A DNA stretch of 64,000 nt, taken from NCBI RefSeq assembly GCF_018141105.1, contig NZ_CP054839.1, positions 806,001 to 870,000 of the forward strand, read 5' to 3'. The notes under the pieces are model-generated. The model did no database searches, had not been told where the DNA came from, and worked only from the letters and a program-made list of their open reading frames with translations. This document shows positions 27,503-36,586 of this stretch, one piece after another. A program made the position numbers and the translations under genes. This DNA is from Saccharopolyspora erythraea. GTDB lineage: Bacteria; Actinomycetota; Actinomycetes; Mycobacteriales; Pseudonocardiaceae. The stretch's first letter is position 1. Every line of letters starts with the position of its first letter.

Positions 27503-28768
27503 ATGCGCGTCGTCTTCTCCTCCATGGCCAGCAAGAGCCACCTCTTCGGCCTCGTCCCCCTTGCCTGGGCGTTCCGCGCTGCTGGCCACGAGGTCCGCGT
27601 CGTCGCCTCCCCGGCGCTCACCGAGGACATCACCGCCGCCGGGCTGACCGCCGTCCCGGTCGGCACCGACGTCGACCTCGTCGACTTCATGACCCACGCC
27701 GGCCACGACATCATCGACTACGTCCGGAGCCTGGACTTCAGCGAGCGGGACCCCGCCACGCTGACCTGGGAACACCTGCTGGGCATGCAGACCGTGCTCA
27801 CTCCGACCTTCTACGCCCTGATGAGCCCGGACACGCTGGTCGAAGGCATGGTCTCGTTCTGCCGCAAGTGGCAGCCCGACCTGGTCATCTGGGAACCGCT
27901 CACCTTCGCCGCGCCCATCGCGGCGGCGGTGACCGGCACGCCGCACGCGCGGCTGCTGTGGGGACCCGACATCACCACCCGGGCGCGGCAGAACTTCCTC
28001 GGCCTGCTGTCCGAACAGCCGGAGGAGCACCGGGAGGACCCGCTCGCCGAGTGGCTCACCTGGACCCTGGAGAAGTTCGGCGGACCGGCCTTCGACGAGG
28101 AGGTGGTCGTCGGGCAGTGGACGATCGACCCCGCCCCGGCCGGGATCAGGCTCGACACCGGCCTGAAGACCGTCGGGATGCGCTACGTCGACTACAACGG
28201 GCCGTCCGTGGTGCCGGAATGGCTGCACGACGAGCCCGAGCGCCGCCGCGTGTGCCTCACGCTCGGGATCTCCAGCCGCGAGAACAGCATCGGGCAGGTC
28301 TCCATCGACGAGCTGCTGGGCGCCGTCGGCGACATCGACGCCGAGATCATCGCGACCTTCGACGCGCAGCAGCTCGAAGGCGTCGCGAGCATCCCGGACA
28401 ACGTCCGCACCGTCGGCTTCGTCCCGATGCACGCGCTGCTGCCGACCTGCTCGGCGACGGTGCACCACGGCGGTCCCGGGAGCTGGCACACCGCGGCGAT
28501 CCACGGCGTGCCGCAGGTGATCCTGCCCGACGGCTGGGACACCGGCGTGCGCGCGCAGCGCACGCAGGACTTCGGGGCGGGGATCGCGCTGCCCGTGCCC
28601 GAACTGACTCCCGACCAGCTCCGGGAGTCGGTGAAGCGGGTCCTCGACGACCCCGCCCACCGCGCCGCCGCGGCGCGGATGCGCGAGGACATGCTCGCCG
28701 AGCCGTCACCGGCCGAGGTCGTCGGCATCTGCGAGGAACTGGCCGCAGGAAGGAGAGATCCACGATGA
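27503..28768 (+). CDS. eryCIII: Desosaminyltransferase EryCIII
   Basis: 421 residues, family length. A GT-B glycosyltransferase of the macrolide type. The N-terminal acceptor domain opens with the MRVVFSSMASKSHLFGLVPL pattern. The C-terminal nucleotide-sugar domain carries HHGGPGSWHTA followed by GVPQVILPDGWD, the NDP-sugar binding signature. It transfers TDP-D-desosamine to the C5 hydroxyl of 3-O-mycarosyl erythronolide B and depends on EryCII, encoded just upstream. The start is fixed by a GAGGTAA ribosome site. The stop overlaps the eryBII start (ATGA). Confidence 0.97.
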   Translation: MRVVFSSMASKSHLFGLVPLAWAFRAAGHEVRVVASPALTEDITAAGLTAVPVGTDVDLVDFMTHAGHDIIDYVRSLDFSERDPATLTWEHLLGMQTVLTPTFYALMSPDTLVEGMVSFCRKWQPDLVIWEPLTFAAPIAAAVTGTPHARLLWGPDITTRARQNFLGLLSEQPEEHREDPLAEWLTWTLEKFGGPAFDEEVVVGQWTIDPAPAGIRLDTGLKTVGMRYVDYNGPSVVPEWLHDEPERRRVCLTLGISSRENSIGQVSIDELLGAVGDIDAEIIATFDAQQLEGVASIPDNVRTVGFVPMHALLPTCSATVHHGGPGSWHTAAIHGVPQVILPDGWDTGVRAQRTQDFGAGIALPVPELTPDQLRESVKRVLDDPAHRAAAARMREDMLAEPSPAEVVGICEELAAGRRDPR

Positions 28769-29766
28769 CCACCGACGCCGCGACGCACGTGCGGCTCGGG
28801 CGTTCCGCGCTGCTCACCAGCAGGCTCTGGCTCGGCACGGTGAACTTCAGCGGACGCGTCGAGGACGACGACGCGCTGCGCCTGATGGACCACGCCCGCG
28901 ACCGCGGCATCAACTGCCTCGACACCGCCGACATGTACGGCTGGCGGCTCTACAAGGGCCACACCGAGGAGCTGGTGGGCAGGTGGCTGGCCCAGGGCGG
29001 CGGACGGCGCGAGGACACCGTGCTGGCGACCAAGGTCGGCGGTGAGATGAGCGAGCGCGTCAACGACAGCGGGCTGTCCGCGCGGCACATCATCGCCTCC
29101 TGCGAGGGATCGCTGCGCAGGCTGGGCGTCGACCACATCGACGTCTACCAGATGCACCACATCGACCGGTCCGCGCCGTGGGACGAGGTGTGGCAGGCGA
29201 TGGACAGCCTCGTCGCCGGCGGCAAGGTCTCCTACGTCGGCTCGTCGAACTTCGCGGGCTGGCACATCGCCGCCGCGCAGGAGAACGCCGCCCGCCGCCA
29301 CTCCCTGGGCATGGTCTCCCACCAGTGCCTCTACAACCTGGCGGTCCGGCACGCCGAGCTGGAGGTGCTGCCCGCCGCACAGGCATACGGGCTCGGCGTC
29401 TTCGCCTGGTCGCCGCTGCACGGCGGCCTGCTCAGCGGCGCGCTGGGCAAGCTGGCCGCCGGCACCGCGGTGAAGTCGGCGCAGGGCCGTGCGCAGGTGC
29501 TGCTGCCCGCCATGCGCCCGGCGATCGAGGCCTACGAGAAGTTCTGCCGCAACCTCGGCGAGGACCCCGCCGAGGTGGGGCTCGCGTGGGTGCTGTCCCG
29601 GCCCGGCGTCGCGGGCGCCGTCATCGGCCCGCGCACCCCCGAGCAGCTCGACTCCGCGCTGAAGGCGTCCGCGATCACCCTGGACGAGCAGGCGCTGTCC
29701 GAACTGGACGAGATCTTCCCCGCGGTGGCCTCCGGCGGCGCGGCGCCGGAAGCCTGGTTGCAGTGA
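28765..29766 (+). CDS. eryBII: EryBII, TDP-sugar 2,3-reductase (aldo/keto reductase) of mycarose biosynthesis
   Basis: 333 residues, an aldo/keto reductase. The catalytic tetrad is visible as Asp and Tyr in LDTADMYG, Lys in LATKVGG and His in YQMHHID. NADPH-binding features GSSNFAG and a late RTPEQLDSALKAS segment are present. In the mycarose pathway it is assigned to reduction of the 2,3-enone left by the 2,3-dehydratase EryBVI, giving the 2-deoxy sugar; the assignment rests on published ery genetics. AGGAGAG lies before the ATG, which overlaps the eryCIII stop. A 31-bp gap precedes eryG. Confidence 0.95.
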   Translation: MTTDAATHVRLGRSALLTSRLWLGTVNFSGRVEDDDALRLMDHARDRGINCLDTADMYGWRLYKGHTEELVGRWLAQGGGRREDTVLATKVGGEMSERVNDSGLSARHIIASCEGSLRRLGVDHIDVYQMHHIDRSAPWDEVWQAMDSLVAGGKVSYVGSSNFAGWHIAAAQENAARRHSLGMVSHQCLYNLAVRHAELEVLPAAQAYGLGVFAWSPLHGGLLSGALGKLAAGTAVKSAQGRAQVLLPAMRPAIEAYEKFCRNLGEDPAEVGLAWVLSRPGVAGAVIGPRTPEQLDSALKASAITLDEQALSELDEIFPAVASGGAAPEAWLQ

Positions 29767-29797
29767 GCACAACAGGAACCGAGAAAGGATACGGCTG

Positions 29798-30718
29798 GTG
29801 AGCGTGAAGCAGAAGTCAGCGTTTCAGGACCTGGTCGACTTCGCCAAGTGGCACGTGTGGACCAGGGTGCGGCCGTCCAGCCGTGCGCGTCTGGCCTACG
29901 AGCTGTTCGCCGACGACCACGAGGCCACGACCGAGGGCGCCTACATCAACCTCGGCTACTGGAAGCCCGGCTGCGCCAGCCTGGAGGAGGCCAACCAGGA
30001 GCTGGCCGACCAGCTCGCCGAAGCTGCGGGGATCAGCGAGGGCGACGAGGTGCTCGATGTCGGGTTCGGCCTCGGCGCGCAGGACTTCCGCTGGCTCGAG
30101 ACGCGCAAGCCGGCCCGGATCGTCGGCATCGACCTGACCCCGAGCCACGTCCGCATCGCCTCCGAGCGCGCGGAGAGCGAGAACGTGCAGGACCGCCTGC
30201 AGTTCAAGGAGGGCTCCGCGACCGACCTGCCCTTCGGCGCGGAGACCTTCGACCGCGTCACCTCCCTGGAGTCGGCCCTGCACTACGAGCCGAGGACCGA
30301 CTTCTTCAAGGGCGCGTTCGAGGTGCTCAAGCCCGGCGGCGTGCTGGCCATCGGCGACATCATCCCGCTCGACCTGCGCGAGCCCGGTTCCGACGGACCG
30401 CCGAAGCTGGCGCCGCAGCGGTCGGGATCGCTGTCCGGCGGCATGCCCGTGGAGAACTGGGTGCCGCGCGAGACCTACGCCAAACAGCTCTCCGAAGCGG
30501 GCTTCGTCGATGTCGAGGTGAAGTCGGTCCGCGACAACGTGATGGACCCCTGGCTGGACTACTGGCTGCGCAAGCTCCAGGACGACTCGTTCCGCAAGAG
30601 CGTGAGCAGGCTCTTCTACAGCCAGGTCAAGCGGTCGCTGACCAGCGACTCCGGCATGAAGGGCGAGCTGCCCGCGCTGGACTTCGTGATCGCCTCAGCC
30701 CGCAAGCCCGGCGCGTAG
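29798..30718 (+). CDS. eryG: EryG, erythromycin 3''-O-methyltransferase
   Basis: 306 residues as in S. erythraea. Class I SAM-dependent methyltransferase with motif I VLDVGFGLGAQD, an acidic residue ending strand 2 (GIDLTPSH) and motif III LKPGGVLAIGDI. It methylates the mycarosyl 3''-hydroxyl, converting erythromycin C to A and D to B. The GTG start comes after GAGAAAGGA. Last gene of the rightward eryA-C-B-G run. Its 3' end overlaps the convergent thioesterase gene by 24 bp, and no terminator hairpin separates them, so transcription may interfere there. Confidence 0.97.
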   Translation: MSVKQKSAFQDLVDFAKWHVWTRVRPSSRARLAYELFADDHEATTEGAYINLGYWKPGCASLEEANQELADQLAEAAGISEGDEVLDVGFGLGAQDFRWLETRKPARIVGIDLTPSHVRIASERAESENVQDRLQFKEGSATDLPFGAETFDRVTSLESALHYEPRTDFFKGAFEVLKPGGVLAIGDIIPLDLREPGSDGPPKLAPQRSGSLSGGMPVENWVPRETYAKQLSEAGFVDVEVKSVRDNVMDPWLDYWLRKLQDDSFRKSVSRLFYSQVKRSLTSDSGMKGELPALDFVIASARKPGA

Positions 30719-31438
30719 CAGGTCGCGGCGCACGGCACCGGCCACCTCGGCGACCTGTTCGCCGAGGTAGAAGTGCCCGCCGGGGAAGGTCCTGGTCCGG
30801 CCGGGGATGACCGAGTGCTGCAACCAGCGCTCGGCGTCCCCGGTCGCGGTCAGCGGGTCGGCGTCGCCGCACAGCGCGGTGATTCCGGCCCGCAGCGGCG
30901 GTCCGTCCGCCCACGCGTACGAGCGCAGCACGCGGTAGTCGGCGCGCAGCACCGGCAACGACATGGCGAGCAGAGCCTCGTCGGCCAGCGCCGCCTCGCT
31001 GGTGCCGAGCCTGCGCAGCTCGTCGACCAGGCCGTCGTCGTCGGGCAGGTCGGTGCGGCGCTCGTGCACGCGGGGCGCGGTCTGCCCCGACACGAACAGC
31101 CGCACCGGCCCGACGCCGGGCTCGCGTTCGAGCCTGCGCGCCGTCTCGTAGGCGATCAACGCGCCCATGCTGTGCCCGAACAGCGCGAACGGGCCGTCGT
31201 CACCGGACGAGCGCAACACGGCGGCCACCTCGTCGGCGATCTCACCGGCGGTGCCCAGGGGCTCCTCGTCGCGGCGGTCCTGGCGCCCCGGGTACTGCAC
31301 GGCGTGCACGTCGATCTCGGGCGCCAGGACGCGCGCGAGGTCGAGGTAGGAGTCGGCGGCGGCTCCCGCGTGCGGGAAGCACACCAGCCGCGCCCGGTGC
31401 TCGACGGGAGGACCGAACCGCCGCAGCCAGGTGCTCAT
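30695..31438 (-). CDS. Type II (editing) thioesterase of the erythromycin cluster
   Basis: 247 residues, alpha/beta hydrolase of the discrete PKS/NRPS thioesterase family. Visible features: the VCFPHAGAAADS oxyanion-loop motif, nucleophile Ser in GHSMGA and a late FPGGHFYLGE holding the catalytic His. Such enzymes strip aberrant acyl groups from carrier proteins, including methylmalonyl units decarboxylated too early on DEBS. Known in the ery literature as ORF5. It lies 7 bp downstream of eryF and overlaps the eryG 3' end. Co-transcription with eryBIII-eryF is inferred from the spacing. Confidence 0.95.
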   Translation of the reverse strand: MSTWLRRFGPPVEHRARLVCFPHAGAAADSYLDLARVLAPEIDVHAVQYPGRQDRRDEEPLGTAGEIADEVAAVLRSSGDDGPFALFGHSMGALIAYETARRLEREPGVGPVRLFVSGQTAPRVHERRTDLPDDDGLVDELRRLGTSEAALADEALLAMSLPVLRADYRVLRSYAWADGPPLRAGITALCGDADPLTATGDAERWLQHSVIPGRTRTFPGGHFYLGEQVAEVAGAVRRDLLRAGLAG

Positions 31439-31445
31439 CGGCGCC

Positions 31446-32660
31446 TCATCCGTCCAGCCGCAAGGGCAGGTGGTCGATGCCCCGCAGCAGCAACGACCGC
31501 CGCCACACCACGTCGTCCGCGTCGATTCCCAGCGACAGGTCCGGGAAGCGGTCGAACAGCGCCCGCAGCGCCACCTCGCCCTCCAGCTTGGCCAGCGGTC
31601 TGCCCATGCAGTAGTGGATGCCCTGCCCGAACGTCAGGTGACCGCGGGTGTCGCGGGTGACGTCGAAGCTGTCGGGGTCCGGGAACTGCCTGGGGTCGCG
31701 GTTGGCCGCGCCGTTCGCGACGAGCACCGTGCTGTACTGGGGAATCGCGACACCGCCGATCTCGACCTCCTCCACGGCGAAGCGCGTGGTGGTCTCCGGC
31801 GGAGCGATGTGGCGCAGGATCTCCTCGACGGCGTTGGGCAGCGCCGACGGGTCCCGCCGCACCAGCGCGAGCTGGTCCGGGTGGGTGAGCAGCAGGTAGG
31901 TGCCGATCCCGATGAGGCTCACCGACGCCTCGAAACCGGCCAGCAGCAGCACCAGCGCGATGGAGGTCAGCTCGTGGGCGCTGAGCCGGCCGTCATCGTC
32001 GTCCTGGACCCGGATCAGCGCCGAGAGCAGGTCGTCCCCGGGCTCGGTGCGGCGCCGCTCGACCAGCTCGAGGATGAAGTTGACGACCTCGCTGGCCGCC
32101 TGCCCGCGCTGTTCGGCCCGCTGCGGGTCCATGACCAGGATCTCCGAGCTCCACCGGCCGAACTCCCCGCGGTACTTCTCGTCGACGCCGAGCAGCTCGC
32201 AGATGACCTTGATGGGCAGCGGGTGGGCGAAGCGGTCGACGACGTCCACCACGCCGGAGTCGCCCAGCTCGTCGAGCAGCTCCGCGGTGATCTGCTCGAC
32301 GCGGGGCCGCATGGCCTCCACGCGGCGGACGGTGAACGCCTGCGACACCATCTTGCGCAGCCGGGTGTGCGTCGGCGGGTCGCTGGTGCCCATGTTGTTG
32401 GCGAAGTAGTCCCGCACGTCCTCGGGAAAACCGATGTAGGCCGGGAACTCGACCTCCACGCCCGGGTACTTCTTCTTCGGGTCGCTGCTCAGGCGCAGGT
32501 CGCTCAGCGCGGCTTTCGCCTCGTCGTAGCCGGTGATCAGCCACGCGTCCTGGCCGAGGAAGCGCACCGGCGTCACCGGCGCGGTCTCGCGCAGCTCGGC
32601 GTAGGTGCGGTACCAGTCGACGTGGAACGCGTCGCTTTCGAGGTCGGGAACGGTCGTCAT
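31446..32660 (-). CDS. eryF: 6-deoxyerythronolide B C6-hydroxylase, cytochrome P450eryF (CYP107A1)
   Basis: 404 residues, exactly the known length. Haem loop FGQGIHYCMG (Cys351 by P450eryF numbering), ExxR helix EEILRH, and I helix LLLAGFEASVSL with Ala245 in place of the usual oxygen-activating Thr. That substitution is a hallmark of P450eryF, where substrate and water supply the proton. Hydroxylates 6-dEB at C6 to erythronolide B. Compared with my memory of the crystallised enzyme, substitutions include Val to Ile in AWLITGY, Leu to Ile in AYIGFPED, and LVSQEF to MVSQAF. The start overlaps the eryBIII stop (ATGA). Confidence 0.97.
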   Translation of the reverse strand: MTTVPDLESDAFHVDWYRTYAELRETAPVTPVRFLGQDAWLITGYDEAKAALSDLRLSSDPKKKYPGVEVEFPAYIGFPEDVRDYFANNMGTSDPPTHTRLRKMVSQAFTVRRVEAMRPRVEQITAELLDELGDSGVVDVVDRFAHPLPIKVICELLGVDEKYRGEFGRWSSEILVMDPQRAEQRGQAASEVVNFILELVERRRTEPGDDLLSALIRVQDDDDGRLSAHELTSIALVLLLAGFEASVSLIGIGTYLLLTHPDQLALVRRDPSALPNAVEEILRHIAPPETTTRFAVEEVEIGGVAIPQYSTVLVANGAANRDPRQFPDPDSFDVTRDTRGHLTFGQGIHYCMGRPLAKLEGEVALRALFDRFPDLSLGIDADDVVWRRSLLLRGIDHLPLRLDG

Positions 32661-33901
32661 ACGACTTCCAGTCGGGGTAGGGGAAAGATCAGCTTTCCGC
32701 CGCCCGCGAGGAACTCCTGCTCGCGTTCGACGAATCCGTCGCGGTAGATCCAGGGCAGCACGAGCAGCTGGTCGGGGCGGCGCGACCTGGCCTCTTCCTC
32801 CGACACGATCGGGATACCGGTGCCCGGGGTGTAGCACCCGGACTTCTCCGGGCTGACCTCGCCGATGCAGGGCAGGTCCTCCTCGGTGAGCCCGCAGTAC
32901 TGGAGGATGACGTTGCCCTTGGTCGAGGCACCGTAGCCGAGCGTCAGCCTGCCCTCGGCGCGCGACTTGGCCAGGAACTCGAGCAGCTGGTCGCGCTGGC
33001 GCTCGGTGTCGCGCGCGAACGCCTCGTAGGGGGCCATGGTGTCGAGCTTCGCGGCGGACTCGCGGGCGCGGATGCGCTCCAGGCCCGCCTCGTCGACCGG
33101 ATGGCCGCTGCCTTCCTTGGCCAGCACGGCGCACAGGCTGCCGCCGTAGACGTCGGTGATCTCGGCATCGACGACCTTCAGCCCGGTGCGCTGTGCCATC
33201 CACTCGATCTGCGCGAGCGCGTAGTACTCGAGGTGCTCGTGGCACACGACGTCGTAGGCGCCCGCGTCGAGCATGGAGGGCAGGTAGCTCTGCTCCATCA
33301 GCCAGAGCCCGTCGTCGGCCAGGATGTCGTGCACGTCCCGCATGAACCGCATCGGCTCGGGCAGGTCGTAGAACATCGCGATGGAGGTGACGACCTTGGC
33401 GCGGCGCTCGCCGTAGCGCTCCTCGAAGGCGTCGGCGGAGAAGAACCCGGTGACCAGGTCGGCCTCCGGCGGGTAGAGGTCGCGGAACTTCTCGCCCACC
33501 AGGTCGAAGCCGACCAGCTTCGGGGCGTCGGGCAGGTATCCGCGCAGCAGCGTGGAGTCGTTGCTGCCGATGTCGACCACCAGGTCGTCCTGGCCCACCG
33601 GCATCATGCCCCGCAGCTTGGCCACCTTGCCGTGCAGGTGGTTGATCATGAACGGGCGGATGCCGGACCGGTAGCCGTATCCCTCGTTGTACATCAGCCC
33701 GAAGTCGGCGCTCTCGCGCAGCTGGACCAGTCCGCAGCCGGGCGGCGCGCACTTGACCAGTTCGAGCGGGACCGAGGGCACGATTTCGTCGCGGTTCCGG
33801 GGGAAAACTCCGGTGAGGGCCTGATCTCCCAGGTGAAGCACGGACTCGAGGTCATGGTTTCCGCATATGCGGCATTTGCCTAGTCCCACAAGGAAGATCA
33901 T
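32657..33901 (-). CDS. eryBIII: EryBIII, TDP-sugar 3-C-methyltransferase of mycarose biosynthesis
   Basis: About 414 residues. An N-terminal zinc-binding segment (CRICG ... CAPPGC) precedes a SAM-binding core (VVDIGSNDSTLL) and a C-terminal domain, the architecture of NDP-sugar C-methyltransferases such as TylCIII. It adds the C3 methyl of L-mycarose. The start is uncertain: ATG at 33901 (MIFLVGLGK) is used here; GTG at 33889 gives VGLGKCRICG; the frame is open to 33982. None has a good ribosome site. First gene of the leftward eryBIII-eryF-thioesterase unit, divergent from eryBI. Confidence 0.93.
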   Translation of the reverse strand: MIFLVGLGKCRICGNHDLESVLHLGDQALTGVFPRNRDEIVPSVPLELVKCAPPGCGLVQLRESADFGLMYNEGYGYRSGIRPFMINHLHGKVAKLRGMMPVGQDDLVVDIGSNDSTLLRGYLPDAPKLVGFDLVGEKFRDLYPPEADLVTGFFSADAFEERYGERRAKVVTSIAMFYDLPEPMRFMRDVHDILADDGLWLMEQSYLPSMLDAGAYDVVCHEHLEYYALAQIEWMAQRTGLKVVDAEITDVYGGSLCAVLAKEGSGHPVDEAGLERIRARESAAKLDTMAPYEAFARDTERQRDQLLEFLAKSRAEGRLTLGYGASTKGNVILQYCGLTEEDLPCIGEVSPEKSGCYTPGTGIPIVSEEEARSRRPDQLLVLPWIYRDGFVEREQEFLAGGGKLIFPLPRLEVV

Positions 33902-34098
33902 AACGAGCGCGGCGCCGTGTCCAACCCGTCGAGCTTTGTGTCCTGGATCACACATCCGAGATATTTCGTCCATTGTGGACATCTACTTTCGCCGCATGGT
34001 CCGGTGCGGGAGCGAAGTCCGAAAAGTCCGTGTCGGCGATGCTCGCCGGTGCTACGTTGATCAAGCTGAAAATCATTTGCCTGTCAGGGGGTGGGCGC
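33902..34098. promoter_or_regulatory. Divergent control region between eryBIII and eryBI
   Basis: This 197-bp AT-enriched spacer separates divergent genes and must hold both promoters. A perfect palindrome GTCCA-TTG-TGGAC lies at 33968-33980. AGGGGGTG at 34086-34093 is a ribosome site candidate for the GTG of eryBI. I cannot place -35/-10 boxes with confidence. In S. erythraea the developmental regulator BldD is reported to bind ery intergenic regions such as this one; that is literature knowledge, not seen here. Confidence 0.5.
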
Positions 34099-36507
34099 GT
34101 GAAACGGCTGGTCATCCGCATCGCGCCGTTGATTCTGATCGTTCCGCTGCTCGTCGCGGCCGCATCACCGGTACGCCATTCGCAGCGGGTCGATGAGCTG
34201 ATCGGACAGCTGACCCTGGACGAGAAGCTCTCCTTCGTCTACTGGGACTACAACGAGAAGGACCCGCTGGCGAAGCTCTGGCTGCCTGGCGTGCCGAGGC
34301 TGGGCATCCCGCAGATCCGCGGCACCGACGGCCCGGCCGGCGTCACCATCCACCAGCCGGCGATCGCGATGCCCGCGCCGGTCGCGCTGGCGTCGGCTTT
34401 CGACGACCGGCTGGCGCACGAGTTCGGCACGGTGCTCGGCAGGGAAGGCCGCGCGTTCGACCAGGACATCATCCTGGGCCCGATGGTCAACAACATCCGC
34501 GTCCCGCAGGCGGGACGCAACTTCGAGACCTTCAGCGAGGACCCGCTGGTCACAGCCCGCACCGCGGCCGCGGAGATCCGCGGCATCCACAGCCAGGGAC
34601 TGATGACCAGCGCCAAGCACTACGCGGCCAACACCCAGGAGACCGACAGGTTCACCATCGACGTCGGCGTGGACCAGCGCACCCTGCGGGAGCTGGAGCT
34701 GCCCGGCTTCGAGGCCGCGGTCGCAGCCGGCGCGACATCGGTGATGTGCGCCTACCCCAAGGTCAACGGCACGCACGCCTGCGGCCACCGGCAGCTGCTC
34801 ACCGAGATCCTCAAGGAGCAGTGGGGTTTCCAGGGCTGGGTGATGTCGGACTGGACCGCCACCCACGCCACCGAGGACCTCGTCGCCGGGCTGGACCAGG
34901 AGATGGGCGTCGAGGTCCGCGAGGACGGCAGCCTGTTCAAGGGCAAGTACCTGGGCGAGGCGCTGAAGAAGGCCATCCAGGAGGGCCGCATCCCCGAGTC
35001 CGCGCTCGACGAGTCGGTGCGCCGCATCCTCACCCAGTTCGAGCGGTTCGGGCTGCTCGACGAGACCAAGCCGCCCCGGCCGGAACGCGACGTCGCGGGA
35101 GGCACCCGGATCGCCCAGGAGGTCGCCGAGTCGGGCGCGGTGCTGCTGCGCAACGAGGGCGGCGTGCTGCCGCTGGATCCCGCGGCGGGCCAGGACATCG
35201 CGGTCATCGGGCCGTCGGCCGAGCAGCCGAAGGTCACCGGGCTGGGCAGCTCCTACGTCGAGCCGGACTTCGCCAACGCGCCGCTGGACACCATCACGCA
35301 GCGCGTCGGCAGCGGCGGGCGCGTCGGGTACTCCGTCGGCGAGGAGCTGAGGGGCGCGCCGATCCCGGAAACCGCGCTGCAACCGGCGTTCGTGCCCGGC
35401 GAGGTCACCCCGCCCTCGTCCGGCGGCGTGATCTACGACGGCAGGCTGAAGGTGGACGCCGACGGGCTCTACCGCATCGCGGCCAGGATCGACGGCGGCA
35501 ACGGCAGCCTGCAGATCGACGGCGGCCCCCCGATCGGCGTCGGCGACGTCTTCGGCCCGCTCACCAGCGTGCCGGTCTGGCTCACCAAGGGCGAGCACAC
35601 CATCCAGATGACCGGTGCGACGCCGGTGGGCGGCGGTTCGCTCGACGTCGACCTGACCTGGGTCACGCCCGAGCACGCCCAGCGCGAGTTCGACGCGGCG
35701 GTGGAGCGGGCGCGCGACTCCGACGTCGCGGTGGTGTTCGCCTACGACGACGGAGCGGAGACGGCCGACCGGACGTCGCTGAGCCTGCCCGGCACCCAGG
35801 ACAAGCTCATCGACGCCGTGGCATCGGTCAACCCGAACACCGTCGTGGTGCTCAACACCGGCTCGTCGGTCACGATGCCGTGGCTGGACAAGACCCGCGC
35901 GGTGCTCGACATGTGGTACCCGGGACAGGCGGGAGCGGAAGCCACCACGGCGCTGCTGTTCGGCGACGCAGAGCCCGGCGGACGGTTGACCCAGACCTTC
36001 CCGGTGTCGCAGGAGCGGACGCCGGTCGGCGGCGACCCGGCGCGTTTCCCCGGCGTGGACGGGAAAGTGCACTACTCGGAGGGCATCTTCTCGGGCTACC
36101 GCTGGTACGACCGGGAGGGCGTGGACCCGCTTTTCCCGTTCGGGCACGGGCTTTCCTACACCACGTTCGAGCGCGCCGACCCGGTCGTCGAGCGCACCCG
36201 CGACGGGCTCGACGTGACGGTGACCGTGCGCAACACCGGCGAGCGGCGCGGCAGCGACGTCGTGCAGGTCTACCTCGGGCCCAGCCCGCAGGTGCCCCTG
36301 GAACAGGCACCGCGGCAGCTCGCCGGATACCAGAAGGTCGAACTCGCACCGGGCGAGACCAAGCGCGTCCGGGTGCACGTCGCGGAGCGGGCGCTCCAGC
36401 ACTGGGACGACGCCGCGGGCGGCTGGAAGCTCGGCGGCGGCGAGCGAGCGGTGGAGATCGGCCCGTCGTCCCGCGACATCGATCTCCGGACCGACATCAC
36501 CCTCTGA
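34099..36507 (+). CDS. eryBI: Secreted GH3 beta-glucosidase EryBI
   Basis: 802 residues from GTG 34099, chosen because it gives a clean Sec signal peptide (basic start, then LILIVPLLVAAA) and follows AGGGGGTG. The open frame continues upstream to 33973. Glycoside hydrolase family 3: N-terminal barrel with KHYAANTQE and the nucleophile Asp in GWVMSDWTATH, a PA14-like insert near residues 430-530, the second alpha/beta domain, and a C-terminal fibronectin III-like domain. Relatives OleR and DesR remove glucose from glucosylated macrolides outside the cell, reactivating the exported drug. Published disruption of eryBI did not stop erythromycin production, as I recall. No matching macrolide glucosyltransferase gene lies in this window. 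Confidence 0.93.
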   Translation: MKRLVIRIAPLILIVPLLVAAASPVRHSQRVDELIGQLTLDEKLSFVYWDYNEKDPLAKLWLPGVPRLGIPQIRGTDGPAGVTIHQPAIAMPAPVALASAFDDRLAHEFGTVLGREGRAFDQDIILGPMVNNIRVPQAGRNFETFSEDPLVTARTAAAEIRGIHSQGLMTSAKHYAANTQETDRFTIDVGVDQRTLRELELPGFEAAVAAGATSVMCAYPKVNGTHACGHRQLLTEILKEQWGFQGWVMSDWTATHATEDLVAGLDQEMGVEVREDGSLFKGKYLGEALKKAIQEGRIPESALDESVRRILTQFERFGLLDETKPPRPERDVAGGTRIAQEVAESGAVLLRNEGGVLPLDPAAGQDIAVIGPSAEQPKVTGLGSSYVEPDFANAPLDTITQRVGSGGRVGYSVGEELRGAPIPETALQPAFVPGEVTPPSSGGVIYDGRLKVDADGLYRIAARIDGGNGSLQIDGGPPIGVGDVFGPLTSVPVWLTKGEHTIQMTGATPVGGGSLDVDLTWVTPEHAQREFDAAVERARDSDVAVVFAYDDGAETADRTSLSLPGTQDKLIDAVASVNPNTVVVLNTGSSVTMPWLDKTRAVLDMWYPGQAGAEATTALLFGDAEPGGRLTQTFPVSQERTPVGGDPARFPGVDGKVHYSEGIFSGYRWYDREGVDPLFPFGHGLSYTTFERADPVVERTRDGLDVTVTVRNTGERRGSDVVQVYLGPSPQVPLEQAPRQLAGYQKVELAPGETKRVRVHVAERALQHWDDAAGGWKLGGGERAVEIGPSSRDIDLRTDITL

Positions 36508-36520
36508 TTCTTCTCGACAG

Positions 36521-36554
36521 AACGGGGCAGGCCCTTCGGTGGGCCTGCCCCGTT
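36521..36554. terminator. Bidirectional terminator between convergent eryBI and ermE
   Basis: A perfect 14-bp stem pairs AACGGGGCAGGCCC (36521-36534) with GGGCCTGCCCCGTT (36541-36554). The loop TTCGGT contains UUCG. It lies 14 bp after the eryBI stop and 33 bp after the ermE stop on the other strand, and can serve both. Confidence 0.9.
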
Positions 36555-36586
36555 TCTTGCGTGTCGGACGGCCTCAGCGGCCCGCG

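Noticed and set aside
31431-32747. 438-residue plus-strand frame opposite eryF
   Set aside because: Antisense shadow of eryF, with no domain.
33973-34098. N-terminal extension of eryBI from 33973
   Set aside because: It would bury the signal peptide behind 42 residues, and codon bias starts only at the GTG at 34099.
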